The translations under genes and the position numbers were made by a program. DNA of 64,000 nt, from positions 28,033-92,032 of the forward strand of contig NZ_LMUH01000020.1 of NCBI RefSeq assembly GCF_009766105.1, written 5' to 3'. Below, one piece after another: positions 24,962 through 33,584 of the stretch. Origin of the DNA: Granulicella sp. S156. Lineage in GTDB: Bacteria; Acidobacteriota; Terriglobia; Terriglobales; Acidobacteriaceae. Position 1 is the first letter of the stretch, and every line of letters starts with the position of its first letter. Below the pieces are notes generated by a model, which searched no databases, was not told the DNA's origin, and saw only the letters and a program-made list of their open reading frames with translations.

Positions 24962-25255
24962 CTACTTCTTGGCCGGTATCGTCTGGCTTGAGGGAGTGTC
25001 GGAAAGCACCGAGCGGTTGCCGCTGGTGCGCGACATCATGATCGTGAGGCCGATGGAGGTCAGCATGAAGATGATCGCGGACCAGGTAGTCAGGCGAGTC
25101 AACAGGTTGGCCGCACCACGAGGGCCGAAGGCCGTCTGTGAACCCTGGCCGCCGAAGGCTCCGGCGAGGTCGGCCGACTTGCCCTGTTGCAGAAGAACAA
25201 CGCCGATAAGGAACAAGCAGACGATGACGTGCAGGATAACGAGAAGAATGATCAT
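24962..25255 (-). CDS. secG: Preprotein translocase subunit SecG
   Basis: The 97-residue protein has two membrane segments (about 2-22 and 53-73). Between them is the conserved SecG loop LLQQGKSADLAGAFGGQGSQ, with the AFGPRGAANLLTRLT block leading into helix 2. SecG assists SecYE in protein export across the inner membrane. The C-terminal tail is short and polar. It is followed by a terminator. It is not next to tpiA or a tRNA, as it is in many bacteria, within this window. Confidence 0.95.
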   Translation of the reverse strand: MIILLVILHVIVCLFLIGVVLLQQGKSADLAGAFGGQGSQTAFGPRGAANLLTRLTTWSAIIFMLTSIGLTIMMSRTSGNRSVLSDTPSSQTIPAKK

Positions 25256-25420
25256 TGGTTCGTGTATTGCCTTCGGGCCGCAACTGCGGCAGAGTCCTGA
25301 AACTTGTTGGGTCGTTGTGGGAAAGAACTACTACGCCTTGCGACGGTAGCCCCGCAACCCAATACAAAGTGTATCACTGGCGTTGTAACGGCCCAAGCCG
25401 GTGCCTGTTTCTCGTGAGGA

Positions 25421-26875
25421 TCAGGCGCCCACATGGACGACCTTTCGTTGACTAACGGTATCCCCGTCTCCGGACTTGAGTGTTCGGAAGACGATGGTGG
25501 AGAGGACGGTCATGCCGCCGAGAACGAGAAATGCCTCGTGAATCCCATGAATCATTTCGATCGAGTTGGAATGGGTTGCGGGAATAAAGAATGCCGTGGC
25601 AAGACCGGCCGCCGCAACGCCAAAGCTGATCGACATCTGCTGTGCGGTGCTCGCAATGGAGCTCGCACTGCTGGTTTGTTCCTCCGTGATGTCGGCATAT
25701 ACGAGCGTATTCATGCTCGTGTACTGCAACGAGGTGAACGCTCCATAGAGGAACGCCTGAAGAACAATGAGCCAGATCGGAGTGTGGACCCCTATGGTCG
25801 CAAATCCTAGCAACAGTAGCCCGATGATCACGGTATTGGAGATCAGCACCCCGCGGTAGCCGAGGAGGGACAGAAGACGGGGCATGATTACCTTCATGCT
25901 CATGGCGGCTATGGCCTGGGGCATGATGAGCAGTCCCGACTGAATGGGAGAAAAGCCCAGCCCCACCTGATAGAGAAGCGGCAAGAGAAACGGCACTCCG
26001 CCAATTCCCAGGCGAGTAAAGAAGTTGCCGCTTACCGAAGCGCGGAACGTACGGATGCTGAAGAGGCTTAGCTGCAGCAAAGGGTGCGCAATGCTCTTCG
26101 CATGAAGGCCGTAGCCGGCAAGCAATACGAGCGAGATAACGAGCATTCCGGAGATTTCGCGGGAGCTCAGTGCGTGCTCCCCGAAGATCTCCAGCACATA
26201 CGACAGCAGTGCCACGCCGGAGCCGAAGAGGATCAATCCGACGATATCGAGCGGGTTCGTGTGTTCTTCGCGATAGTCCGGCAGATGCAGATAGACCAAC
26301 ATTAAGCCGAATATGCCGATCGGAATATTCAGGAAAAAGATGAACCGCCAATGGAGGTAGCCGACGATCAGGCCGCCTGCAACAGGCCCGAGCATAGGGG
26401 CGACTAAAGACGGTATGGACACAAAGCTCATGGCGCGCAGAAGGTCGGATTTGGCGAACGTCCGGACCAGAGTGAGGCGGCCCACCGGGACCATCATCGC
26501 GCCGCCGCAGCCTTGAAGCACTCGACAAGCGACCAGCAAATGGATATTGCTCGATATGCCGCAGAGAAATGATCCGAGCGTAAAAAGACCGATGGCTGAC
26601 GCGAATACGCGACGCGTTCCGAAGCGATCGGCCATCCAGCCGCTGATGGGAATAAAGACCGCGAGGCTCAACGTGTAGCTGGCCAGAACGGACTTCATGC
26701 TGAGCGGGCCCACTTTGAGTGCCGATGAGATGGCGGGCACGGCGGTGTTCAGGATGGTCGTGTCCAGCGACTCCATAAAGAAGGCGACCGCGACCAGCCA
26801 CGGCAAAAGACGCTTGCTCGCTACAGAGGGATGGAAGAACCGCGAAGAATTGGGGACGGAATCAGGTGAATTCAT
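25421..26875 (-). CDS. MFS drug:H+ antiporter, DHA2 (EmrB/QacA) family
   Basis: A 484-residue transporter with about 14 predicted membrane segments. It begins LLPWLVAVAFFMESLDTTIL (motif D1-like), followed by motif A, SGWMADRFGTRRVF, near 78-91. LAVFIPISG and GCGGAMMVPVGRLTLVRTF (motif B) come next, and the central segment has PMLGPVAGGLIVGYLHWRFIF (motif C region). This is the DHA2 multidrug pattern, and exported compounds are unknown. No HlyD/EmrA adaptor gene is adjacent, so it probably works alone in the inner membrane. The start lacks a clear ribosome site. A regulator is not adjacent. Confidence 0.9.
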   Translation of the reverse strand: MNSPDSVPNSSRFFHPSVASKRLLPWLVAVAFFMESLDTTILNTAVPAISSALKVGPLSMKSVLASYTLSLAVFIPISGWMADRFGTRRVFASAIGLFTLGSFLCGISSNIHLLVACRVLQGCGGAMMVPVGRLTLVRTFAKSDLLRAMSFVSIPSLVAPMLGPVAGGLIVGYLHWRFIFFLNIPIGIFGLMLVYLHLPDYREEHTNPLDIVGLILFGSGVALLSYVLEIFGEHALSSREISGMLVISLVLLAGYGLHAKSIAHPLLQLSLFSIRTFRASVSGNFFTRLGIGGVPFLLPLLYQVGLGFSPIQSGLLIMPQAIAAMSMKVIMPRLLSLLGYRGVLISNTVIIGLLLLGFATIGVHTPIWLIVLQAFLYGAFTSLQYTSMNTLVYADITEEQTSSASSIASTAQQMSISFGVAAAGLATAFFIPATHSNSIEMIHGIHEAFLVLGGMTVLSTIVFRTLKSGDGDTVSQRKVVHVGA

Positions 26876-27150
26876 AGGGGGCGCAAATAGCGAGAAGCGT
26901 TCAGGTCGATATCACCACGGTAATACATTCGCATTCATCACTCAGATGCGTGGCTATAGGGTATTGGCTTGCCAGGAATAGCCGCCCTGCTGTCGATTTG
27001 AGAGAATGGGCAGAACAGAGACAGGATGACCTAGGTGGCAGTGCTGGACGACGGGCAATGTGTGGCCATAACTGGTTACCGCGGACGTTCTGAAAAGTAC
27101 CAGGAACTAAAAGCTGCACGAGATACAGAAGACGTTAGATCGGAGATTCC

Positions 27151-28485
27151 ATGAACACAACCGCTGCCCCGACGCATAAGTCGATCAACTCGCCGCGTCA
27201 GGTCCTGTTCGCCAGCCTGATCGGCACAACGATCGAGTTCTTCGACTTCTATATCTATGCGACGGCAGCGGTGCTCGTCTTTCCCAAGCTGTTCTTCCCG
27301 GCGTCTAATCCAGCCTCCGCTATGCTGGCCTCGCTGGCGACCTTTGGCATCGCCTTTCTGGCACGACCTGTCGGTTCAGCGCTCTTCGGTCACTTTGGCG
27401 ACCGCATTGGACGTAAGACAACGCTGGTCATCGCGCTCTCTACGATGGGGATCTCAACTGTCGCCATCGGTGCATTGCCGACGTACCATACGATCGGTTT
27501 TGCTGCGTCGCTGCTTCTGGCGCTATGCCGCTTTGGACAAGGACTTGGTCTTGGTGGTGAGTGGGGTGGAGCGGTGCTGCTGGCGATTGAGAATGCGCCG
27601 CCCAACAAGCGGGCCTGGTATGGTATGTTCCCACAGCTCGGTGCACCTATTGGGTTCTTCCTCTCCGGTGGCGTCTTTCTGGTGCTCTCCCGCTGGCTTA
27701 CCGATAAACAGTTCTTCGCCTTTGGTTGGCGACTCCCGTTCCTGGCAAGCGCTGTGCTGGTATTTCTCGGTCTGTATGTTCGGCTAACGATCACAGAGAC
27801 TCCGGTGTTCCAGAAGACTCTTGAGCGGGGCGAGCAGGTAAAGCTGCCAATGCTGGCGGTCTTTCGTGACCATACCAGGGCGCTTATCGCAGGAATCGCG
27901 GTGTGCCTTGCCACGTTCGTTCTCTTCTACCTCATGACCGTCTTCGCGCTGTCCTGGGGGACGACAGCGCTCGGCTTTAGCCGCGGCAAGTTTTTGCTGA
28001 TGCAGTTGTTCGACGTCTCGTTCTTCGCGGTGACTATTCCTATCTCCGCAGTATTGGCGGAGCGCGGTCGGCGACGTGTCATGCTCTGGGTCACGCTGCT
28101 GATTGGTATCTTCGGTTTGGTCATGGCTCCTATATTTGCTGCCGGCACGACTGGCGCAGTCGTGATGATGGCCCTGGGGCTCTCGTTGATGGGCCTCACC
28201 TATGGGCCACTCGGTACGGTAATCTCCGAACTCTTTCCGACACCGGTGCGTTACACCGGAAGCTCTCTGGCATTTAGCCTTGCCGGAATTGTAGGAGCTT
28301 CTCTGGCACCGTACATCGCCACATGGCTGGCCAAAACGTACGGACTTCAGTACGTCGGCTACTATCTCTCTGCGGCGGCGGTATTGACGTTCCTCGGACT
28401 GCTTTCCATACGAGAGACGAAGGACGACGATCTCGTCACGATGAAGGGTGACTTCCAACCGGAGACCAGCACCGATATCTTGTGA
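27151..28485 (+). CDS. MFS transporter, metabolite:H+ symporter (MHS) family
   Basis: A 444-residue inner-membrane symporter with about 12 segments. The start region ASLIGTTIEFFDFYIYATAA is diagnostic for the MHS group (KgtP, ProP, ShiA, CitA). Motif A is GHFGDRIGRKTTL, followed by RFGQGLGLGGEWGGAVLLAIE. These carriers bring organic acids or betaines in with protons, and the substrate cannot be fixed here. GGAG precedes the ATG by eight bases. The 275-bp spacer before it, shared with the divergent DHA2 gene, shows no notable motif. Confidence 0.9.
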   Translation: MNTTAAPTHKSINSPRQVLFASLIGTTIEFFDFYIYATAAVLVFPKLFFPASNPASAMLASLATFGIAFLARPVGSALFGHFGDRIGRKTTLVIALSTMGISTVAIGALPTYHTIGFAASLLLALCRFGQGLGLGGEWGGAVLLAIENAPPNKRAWYGMFPQLGAPIGFFLSGGVFLVLSRWLTDKQFFAFGWRLPFLASAVLVFLGLYVRLTITETPVFQKTLERGEQVKLPMLAVFRDHTRALIAGIAVCLATFVLFYLMTVFALSWGTTALGFSRGKFLLMQLFDVSFFAVTIPISAVLAERGRRRVMLWVTLLIGIFGLVMAPIFAAGTTGAVVMMALGLSLMGLTYGPLGTVISELFPTPVRYTGSSLAFSLAGIVGASLAPYIATWLAKTYGLQYVGYYLSAAAVLTFLGLLSIRETKDDDLVTMKGDFQPETSTDIL

Positions 28486-28556
28486 TTGAAAAAGAGAGTT
28501 TAACGGTAGCTTTATTGGCGATTCCGAAGAAAACGTCATAGATAAGGTGGGGTGGA

Positions 28557-29672
28557 TTGAGCAACGAAGATTCGTTCGCAGGAAATGAGATTCGTCTCTA
28601 CTGTTCATTGGTCGTTGCTTTCGCCCTGCTCCTCTTTCCGTCGTTCGGGTATGGAGCAGATTTGATCAAGCCACGGGTTCTCGTCATCGCAACGTACGAG
28701 ACGGGCAAGGATCGAGGAGATGTTCCGGGCGAACTGCAGTACTGGGTGGAGCGGGAGCATCTCGACCAAGCGATCAAGGTGCAGGGAATCGATCATCCGA
28801 TATTGACCAACGGAAAAGGTCTCTACGCCATGATCAGTGGAACGACTTCGCGGTCGGCCCTGCAGATCATGGCGCTGGCTATGGATCCGCGATTCGATCT
28901 GCGGCAGACTTATTTTCTGCTAAGCGGAATCGGTGGGGCTGATCCCCATCAAGTCACCGTGGCGAGTGCTGTGTGGATACGCCAGATCGTTGATGGCGAT
29001 CCTGCCTTCGAGATTGACAGCCGCGAGACGCCAGCCTCCTGGCCATATGGAACGATTGCCCTGGGGGCTACTGAACCAGGCAAGGTGCCTGCCAACGTCG
29101 ATTCAGCGCCTGCGGCAGGAGTTTCCGACGACGGTGCCGGAGGTGTCGGAAGAATTGTCTACAATCTCAACCCGTCCTTGGTCGATTGGGCCTACCAACT
29201 TACGAAAGCTGTAAAGCTCCCTGACGATGAGGCTCTAGCGGCGCAACGATTGCGCTTCAAAGACTTCCCCGAGGCACAGTTGAAACCTTCTGTTCTGGAA
29301 GGGGATAGTCTCGGCACAGACCACTTCTGGCATGGAGCGATCATGACCCGTTGGGCCGAGGACTGGGTTCGACTCTATACAAGGGGTTCCGGCTCTCTGG
29401 CTGTGTCGGATTGCGAAGACCAGGGAATTGTTCTTGCGATACAGCAGTTGGATAAGCTTGGGCGTATCGATGCGAAACGGCTTCTTGTTCTCCGTACGAC
29501 CAGCAACTTCGTGATGCCTCCGCCGGGCGTTTCGGCCGAGAAGAGCCTCTTTGACAATCTGGCAAGCTCGCCCGGCTACCTTCCCGCGCTGGACGCCAAC
29601 TATAGGGTTGGCAGCGTGGTGGTGTCGGCTATTTTGCAAAATTGGGACCAGTACAAGAATCAAGTGCCTTGA
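28557..29672 (+). CDS. Exported purine nucleoside permease (NUP) family protein
   Basis: A 371-residue protein of the NUP family, first known from yeast nucleoside transport. Hallmarks are LIKPRVLVIATYETGKDRGDV near 37, then YFLLSGIGGADPHQVTVASAVW at about 120-141, and SDCEDQGIVLAIQ near 285. The fold is related to nucleoside phosphorylases, and an enzymatic or binding role in the periplasm is more likely than transport because there is only an N-terminal signal peptide (about 12-34). The start is a TTG at 28557 preceded by GGTGGGG. I see no better ATG in frame. It is 72 bp downstream of the MHS transporter, possibly the same transcript. Confidence 0.85.
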   Translation: MSNEDSFAGNEIRLYCSLVVAFALLLFPSFGYGADLIKPRVLVIATYETGKDRGDVPGELQYWVEREHLDQAIKVQGIDHPILTNGKGLYAMISGTTSRSALQIMALAMDPRFDLRQTYFLLSGIGGADPHQVTVASAVWIRQIVDGDPAFEIDSRETPASWPYGTIALGATEPGKVPANVDSAPAAGVSDDGAGGVGRIVYNLNPSLVDWAYQLTKAVKLPDDEALAAQRLRFKDFPEAQLKPSVLEGDSLGTDHFWHGAIMTRWAEDWVRLYTRGSGSLAVSDCEDQGIVLAIQQLDKLGRIDAKRLLVLRTTSNFVMPPPGVSAEKSLFDNLASSPGYLPALDANYRVGSVVVSAILQNWDQYKNQVP

Positions 29673-29705
29673 TTCGCTTGCAGGATGATTCCAGCGAAAC
29701 CTAAA

Positions 29706-29732
29706 GAGGGCCAGTCCACTGGACTGGCCCTC
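29706..29732. terminator. Perfect 12-bp hairpin between convergent genes
   Basis: GAGGGCCAGTCC pairs with GGACTGGCCCTC around an ACT loop, 33 bp after the NUP gene and 44 bp after the convergent small basic gene. No T tract follows on either strand, but the stem is strong. Confidence 0.6.
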
Positions 29733-29776
29733 CGATGTGTTGGAGACGGACTGAGCGAACGTCCTGTGCTGCTTCG

Positions 29777-29980
29777 CTAGACAGCTTTGCGTTGGAAGGT
29801 CGTCTTCTTTGTGCCGGCGAACGAATCTTTAGCTTTAAACGATGCCACGGATGCTACAGGAACGGGCTTTGCGCCAGTCTTAACGTTGGCGGCCTTTTCG
29901 CGTGCTGCCTGCAGCTTCTGTGCTTTCCGGCTCAGCCCGCCTACCTTGACTCCGCCTGCTTTGGGAATGAAATTACTCAT
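29777..29980 (-). CDS. Small highly basic protein of unknown function
   Basis: The 67-residue product begins MSNFIPKAGGVKVGGLSRKA. It is very rich in Lys and Ala, with few acidic residues, and ends TKKTTFQRKAV. A central helix (RKAQKLQAAREKAANV) is followed by a Pro/Val/Ala-rich linker. The composition suggests RNA or DNA binding, as in small ribosome-associated or nucleoid proteins, but I recognise no family. The ATG at 29980 follows AGAGGA by six bases. The longer frame from 29995 has no site. It lies 125 bp downstream of tRNA-Leu on the same strand. Confidence 0.65.
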   Translation of the reverse strand: MSNFIPKAGGVKVGGLSRKAQKLQAAREKAANVKTGAKPVPVASVASFKAKDSFAGTKKTTFQRKAV

Positions 29981-30055
29981 ACAGAATCCTCTCATGCTCC
30001 GATCGGAGCGGGTTCAAACCTGCTTCTCAGAAGCACTGGTTATAAAGACGAAATG

Positions 30056-30081
30056 AAGGCCAACCGGTTAGGGTTGGCCTT
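30056..30081 (-). terminator. Hairpin downstream of tRNA-Leu
   Basis: AAGGCCAACC at 30056-30065 pairs perfectly with 30072-30081 around a 6-nt loop, 25 bp past the tRNA 3' end. It probably ends the tRNA transcript. Confidence 0.65.
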
Positions 30082-30105
30082 ATTTATATTGCAAATTCTT
30101 TGGAT

Positions 30106-30190
30106 TGGTGCGGAGGAGGGGACTTGAACCCCTATGCCTTGCGGCGCTAGCACCTCAAGCTAGTGCGTCTGCCAATTTCGCCACCTCCGC
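30106..30190 (-). tRNA. tRNA-Leu (anticodon GAG)
   Basis: On the minus strand the sequence folds as an 85-nt class II tRNA. The acceptor GCGGAGG pairs with CCTCCGC, with discriminator A and an encoded CCA end. The D arm contains TTGGCAGACGC. The anticodon stem CTAGC/GCTAG carries the loop TTGAGGT (anticodon GAG, reading CUC/CUU). There is a variable arm, and the T arm is GGGGTTCAAGTCCCC. The long variable arm and identity elements fit leucine. Confidence 0.95.
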
Positions 30191-30334
30191 ATGGGCCTGA
30201 CACACGTTGAGGTGCGGCAGGAGTGACGTGCAATCCGAAAGTTAGTATAGCACTTATGTCGAGGTATTCGGTCCGGATTTTCAGGGTGCAAATTCTGAAA
30301 AAGAAAAACAGATTTCAACCGGGCGATGGTCGCC

Positions 30335-31045
30335 TCAAAAGTAGCGCGTTAGCTCCGCAAACCTGTTCAGTTCCAGTAACTGTGTGTTCCCTCGCGGCTG
30401 GTCTACGACCTCGTGTTCCAAGGCCCACGTGAAGTCGTGCGGCAGAAAGATTGCATTCAATCCCGCTCCGAGTGCTGGGTTGATATCCGATTTTGGCGAG
30501 TTGCCGATCATCCACGTTGTCGCTGGATCGCATCCATGCCGGGCCGTCAGTTCGCGATAGGCTGCGACGTTCTTCTCCGGAGGGATCTCGACGGCGCTGA
30601 AAAAATCGCGCAGGCCAGAGCGCTCCACTTTAGCGGTTTGTTCTTCGAAGTTGCCTTTGGTCACCATGATCAGGCGGTGGCGGCTACGCAGCTCCTGGAG
30701 CGTCTCCACGACATCAGGCAGCAACTCGATCTCCTGCGCCGCGATGGCTTCGGTGAAGGACACGATGCGCGTGTGCCGCTCGGGCGTGATGGGCGCATCG
30801 CTCAACTGTTCGAAGCAGTCGACCAGGGATCGCCGGAAGCTCTGCACGCCATAGCCATGCACGGCGATTGTGGCGCGTTCGCAGGTGAACAGGTGCTCCC
30901 GTACTTCCTCGGGTGAGTGCACGCGGTGGTCGAGATAGGAGATGAACGCCGCAATCGCGCGCTCGAAGTAGATGTTGTTCTCCCACAAGGTGTCGTCCGC
31001 GTCAAAGAGCAGAGTTTGATGAGAGAGTTGGGATGACTGTGGCAT
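30335..31045 (-). CDS. HAD superfamily hydrolase (YjjG/haloacid dehalogenase-like)
   Basis: A 236-residue phosphatase-like protein with intact motif I (LLFDADDTLWENN). Motif II Thr is in LIMVTKGNFEEQ and motif III Lys is in IPPEKNVAAYREL. Motif IV is MIGNSPKSDINPALGAG, where the usual DD pair is N-S, with D later, as in YjjG-type members. A helical cap occupies about residues 25-105. Possible substrates are nucleotide or sugar phosphates. It starts 17 bp after the glycosyltransferase stop, so the two are probably cotranscribed. Confidence 0.85.
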   Translation of the reverse strand: MPQSSQLSHQTLLFDADDTLWENNIYFERAIAAFISYLDHRVHSPEEVREHLFTCERATIAVHGYGVQSFRRSLVDCFEQLSDAPITPERHTRIVSFTEAIAAQEIELLPDVVETLQELRSRHRLIMVTKGNFEEQTAKVERSGLRDFFSAVEIPPEKNVAAYRELTARHGCDPATTWMIGNSPKSDINPALGAGLNAIFLPHDFTWALEHEVVDQPRGNTQLLELNRFAELTRYF

Positions 31046-31062
31046 TTGTCTCGAGGTTCCTC

Positions 31063-32679
31063 TCAGGGGTTTGCTTTCACAGCGGGCATCGTTACTTCGT
31101 AGAGCTCGTGGTTTTTATAGGATGAGTCCACATCTCCAAGCCGGCGGAGAGTGGCTCCGTCGGCCTGGAGTTTGCGGAGCAACCAGTCTTCAGGATATTC
31201 GTAGGTGCCGAAGACATAAAAGCGCGGGTGCTCCCGGAGAAACTGTGAGTAGGTCTCTACCTGTCCGCGAAGGTGGAAGAGCTTCGCTTCGAGGGCCATG
31301 CCTTCAAAGATACTGGCATGCGCGTACTGAATGGCTGCGGAACCGCCCACAAGATAGTACGTGCGGTTGAGGAGCTGGATAGGTTCGCGGCGGTTCATCT
31401 CCAGGAAAGTAAGGCCGGAGGCGTCAACGAGGGGAAGGGATGGGTCGGGGAGCGCAACGGGATTTAGCAAGACAGCAGCAGGCTCGGTGTGACGAAATAT
31501 CTGTCCCTGGGTCGCGGCGGTGATCGCATCGGGGATACGACTCGAGATGAGCAGGGCAATGAGCGCAGCGACGACAGCGGATGCAGGCCGGGAACCGGAC
31601 CACCAGCAGAAGAAGACTGCAAAGAGAATAAAGATTCCAATTGTTCCGGCGGTGCCATAGCGATCGAAGAACGCGGCGTGCAGCGCCATCAGCCGAAAGA
31701 TAATGACGAAGGGGATAGCGATGAGTCCGGAGGTGACGACCCACTCGGGGCGTGTCAGGAAGAACGTGGGGCTTCCTCGTAGCCAGGAGCGGCCTGCCAG
31801 CAGGATGATCGTCAGCGCCGAAAGCCAGATGCAGATGAGCTCGCGCGCAATGTGAGTGATGTAGAACTCAAATATGTCATTCGGTGAAGCCTGAAACGCT
31901 GGAGGAAATGCCGATGTTCCATGGTTTTGAAGAAGAGGGATATAGAAGGCGACTGCTGCGAGCGGAAGCAGGAAAGCGATGATTCTGGCAGGTTCAAGGC
32001 GTCTGCGTTCGATGGACTGGACCAACTCACCAGCTGCAGTGGCCGCCCATGCCAATAGTCCAAAGACATGGGTGAGGAGCAAGGCTGCTAGTGCGACAAA
32101 CAGCAAGACGTCAGCGAGTGTAGAACGATAGCTTCGAACCTCTGCGGAGGAAGAAGCCTGCCAGGCCACAAGAGCTAGAGCAATCAGGCCCAGCATCAGG
32201 CCATAGGGTCGAGCCTGAATGCTGAGATCGGCAGGTATGCCGGAGAGAAGCAGTGCTGCTGCAAGCAGGCCATACGCATTGCCGGCGCGGCGGCGTACGA
32301 AGAGGAAGGTTCCCACGATAGCGAGTGCAAAGCCCAATATCTCCGGCAGCCTGCATTGCAGCGTTCCTATGCCGAAGAGGTTAAAGCTCGCGCGTGTGAG
32401 CAAGTAGGAGAGTGGGGGATTGAGGTCGATGCTTCTAGTTTGGTGGAAAAGCTCGTGAAGACTTGGCGCCTGAGAGATATAGAAAGTAAAGATCTCGTCA
32501 TGCCAAAGGGGGAAGGCAAGCGAGTATTTCAGAGCCGCGAGGGCCCAGATGAGCAAAAGTCCCAGAAGCCCAACGGCAGGATGGTTCTCCGCCCAGCTTC
32601 CGGTGCTAAGAAGCATCTGAGTCAGCACCGCGCGCAGGCGACGGCCATAGAGTTGCGGAATGGACGTAGTGTCAGACAC
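31063..32679 (-). CDS. Membrane glycosyltransferase, family 39/83 (PMT/ArnT-like)
   Basis: A 538-residue polytopic protein with about 10-12 membrane segments. The first periplasmic loop carries the catalytic acid motif FPLWHDEIFTFY (Asp-Glu near residues 60-61), followed by DLNPPLSYLLTRASFNLFG. This is the standard opening of the GT-C enzymes that move a sugar from a polyprenyl-phosphate donor to protein or lipid outside the membrane. The C-terminal approximately 120 residues form a soluble periplasmic domain. The start is GTG at 32679, with no clear ribosome site, and MLLSTGSW at 32613 is an alternative. It lies in line with marC upstream (65-bp gap) and the HAD gene downstream. Confidence 0.85.
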   Translation of the reverse strand: MSDTTSIPQLYGRRLRAVLTQMLLSTGSWAENHPAVGLLGLLLIWALAALKYSLAFPLWHDEIFTFYISQAPSLHELFHQTRSIDLNPPLSYLLTRASFNLFGIGTLQCRLPEILGFALAIVGTFLFVRRRAGNAYGLLAAALLLSGIPADLSIQARPYGLMLGLIALALVAWQASSSAEVRSYRSTLADVLLFVALAALLLTHVFGLLAWAATAAGELVQSIERRRLEPARIIAFLLPLAAVAFYIPLLQNHGTSAFPPAFQASPNDIFEFYITHIARELICIWLSALTIILLAGRSWLRGSPTFFLTRPEWVVTSGLIAIPFVIIFRLMALHAAFFDRYGTAGTIGIFILFAVFFCWWSGSRPASAVVAALIALLISSRIPDAITAATQGQIFRHTEPAAVLLNPVALPDPSLPLVDASGLTFLEMNRREPIQLLNRTYYLVGGSAAIQYAHASIFEGMALEAKLFHLRGQVETYSQFLREHPRFYVFGTYEYPEDWLLRKLQADGATLRRLGDVDSSYKNHELYEVTMPAVKANP

Positions 32680-32744
32680 CGAATAATTAGAGCAAGGATA
32701 GCAGCTATGCTTGCTTTCCCTGGGCCCTGGTGTGGCTCCGTTGA

Positions 32745-33422
32745 CTATCGCTTCAAGACAGACGTTAGCAATACGGAGAGGCCGTTCCAGGCGATCTGGA
32801 CCCCAATGCTCAGCAGGATAAAAGCTACAACGCGCAGGATGCCATGCGCCGTGGACTCCGAGATGGATGATGTGATCTTGGGGGCGTAGGCATAACAGAC
32901 GTACACAAGCGCGCTGAGAACAATCACGGCAAGGAATATTCCAAGGTGGCCCAGGACATTCTTCGAGAGGACCGGGTCCGAGGCGTGTGCGCTGAGAGTC
33001 AACATCACTACGAGAGTTCCTGGACCTGACGTTACGGGAAACGTAAACGGGTAGAAGGTCTTTTGCTCGAGGTCACGAACCCCGGCGTCGGCTTGCGCTT
33101 CCATCTCCGCCTGCTTGTTCTTGACGTTGGCATGGGCGTCGTTTTCGTTTAGTAGCGACCAGCCTATAGCCGCGATGACGATGCCGCCTGAAACCTGCAC
33201 GATGGGGAGAGAGATGCCGAAGAAGTTGAGAATCGCCGAGCCTACGAGTTCGATAATCGCGAGAAAAATGACGTTATTAATCGCGATTCTGCGCGCCAGC
33301 GATCGATAGACCTTTGGCGGCTCGGGGCCGACAAGGCCAACGAAGACCAGCGCCGTTCCGAACGGATTGATCAATGGAAGCATCGCACTGAATGCGAGAA
33401 GAAAAAATTCCCAGAGCAGCAA
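32745..33422 (-). CDS. MarC family inner-membrane protein
   Basis: The 225-residue protein has about six hydrophobic segments. The MarC signature LPLINPFGTALVFVGL appears near 16-31, and VSGGIVIAAIGWSLLNEND near 77-95. A second half begins with TFYPFTFPVTSGPGTLVVMLTLS, an internal repeat of the NP-F motif. The function of MarC is unknown, and the old link to multidrug resistance has not held up. The start is TTG at 33422, eight bases after GGGAG. An ATG is not available nearby in frame. It heads the marC-glycosyltransferase-HAD strand and is divergent from the ester hydrolase gene. Confidence 0.88.
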   Translation of the reverse strand: MLLWEFFLLAFSAMLPLINPFGTALVFVGLVGPEPPKVYRSLARRIAINNVIFLAIIELVGSAILNFFGISLPIVQVSGGIVIAAIGWSLLNENDAHANVKNKQAEMEAQADAGVRDLEQKTFYPFTFPVTSGPGTLVVMLTLSAHASDPVLSKNVLGHLGIFLAVIVLSALVYVCYAYAPKITSSISESTAHGILRVVAFILLSIGVQIAWNGLSVLLTSVLKR

Positions 33423-33584
33423 TGGCGTTCTCCCTGATGGAAGCTTAGTGCATCTTTACCCGATATGGCGCGGTCACCTCGATTCGCCTTGGTATACTGC
33501 GAATCAGCTCGCAGCAGAGCTGCCACGCTTGTCACGTCGCATTCAATGAGTCTTCAAATTCTCACATAAGAACAAGGAAGGTCC

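Noticed and set aside
25452-26801. Open frame of 449 codons within the DHA2 transporter gene
   Set aside because: Same strand, other frame; the product is Arg/His-rich with no membrane segments, while the overlapping frame has all MFS motifs.
30056-30081. CCAACCGGTT resembles the TetR palindrome at 20413
   Set aside because: It is part of the stem and loop of the tRNA terminator hairpin and lacks the full symmetric ACCAACCGGTTGGT.
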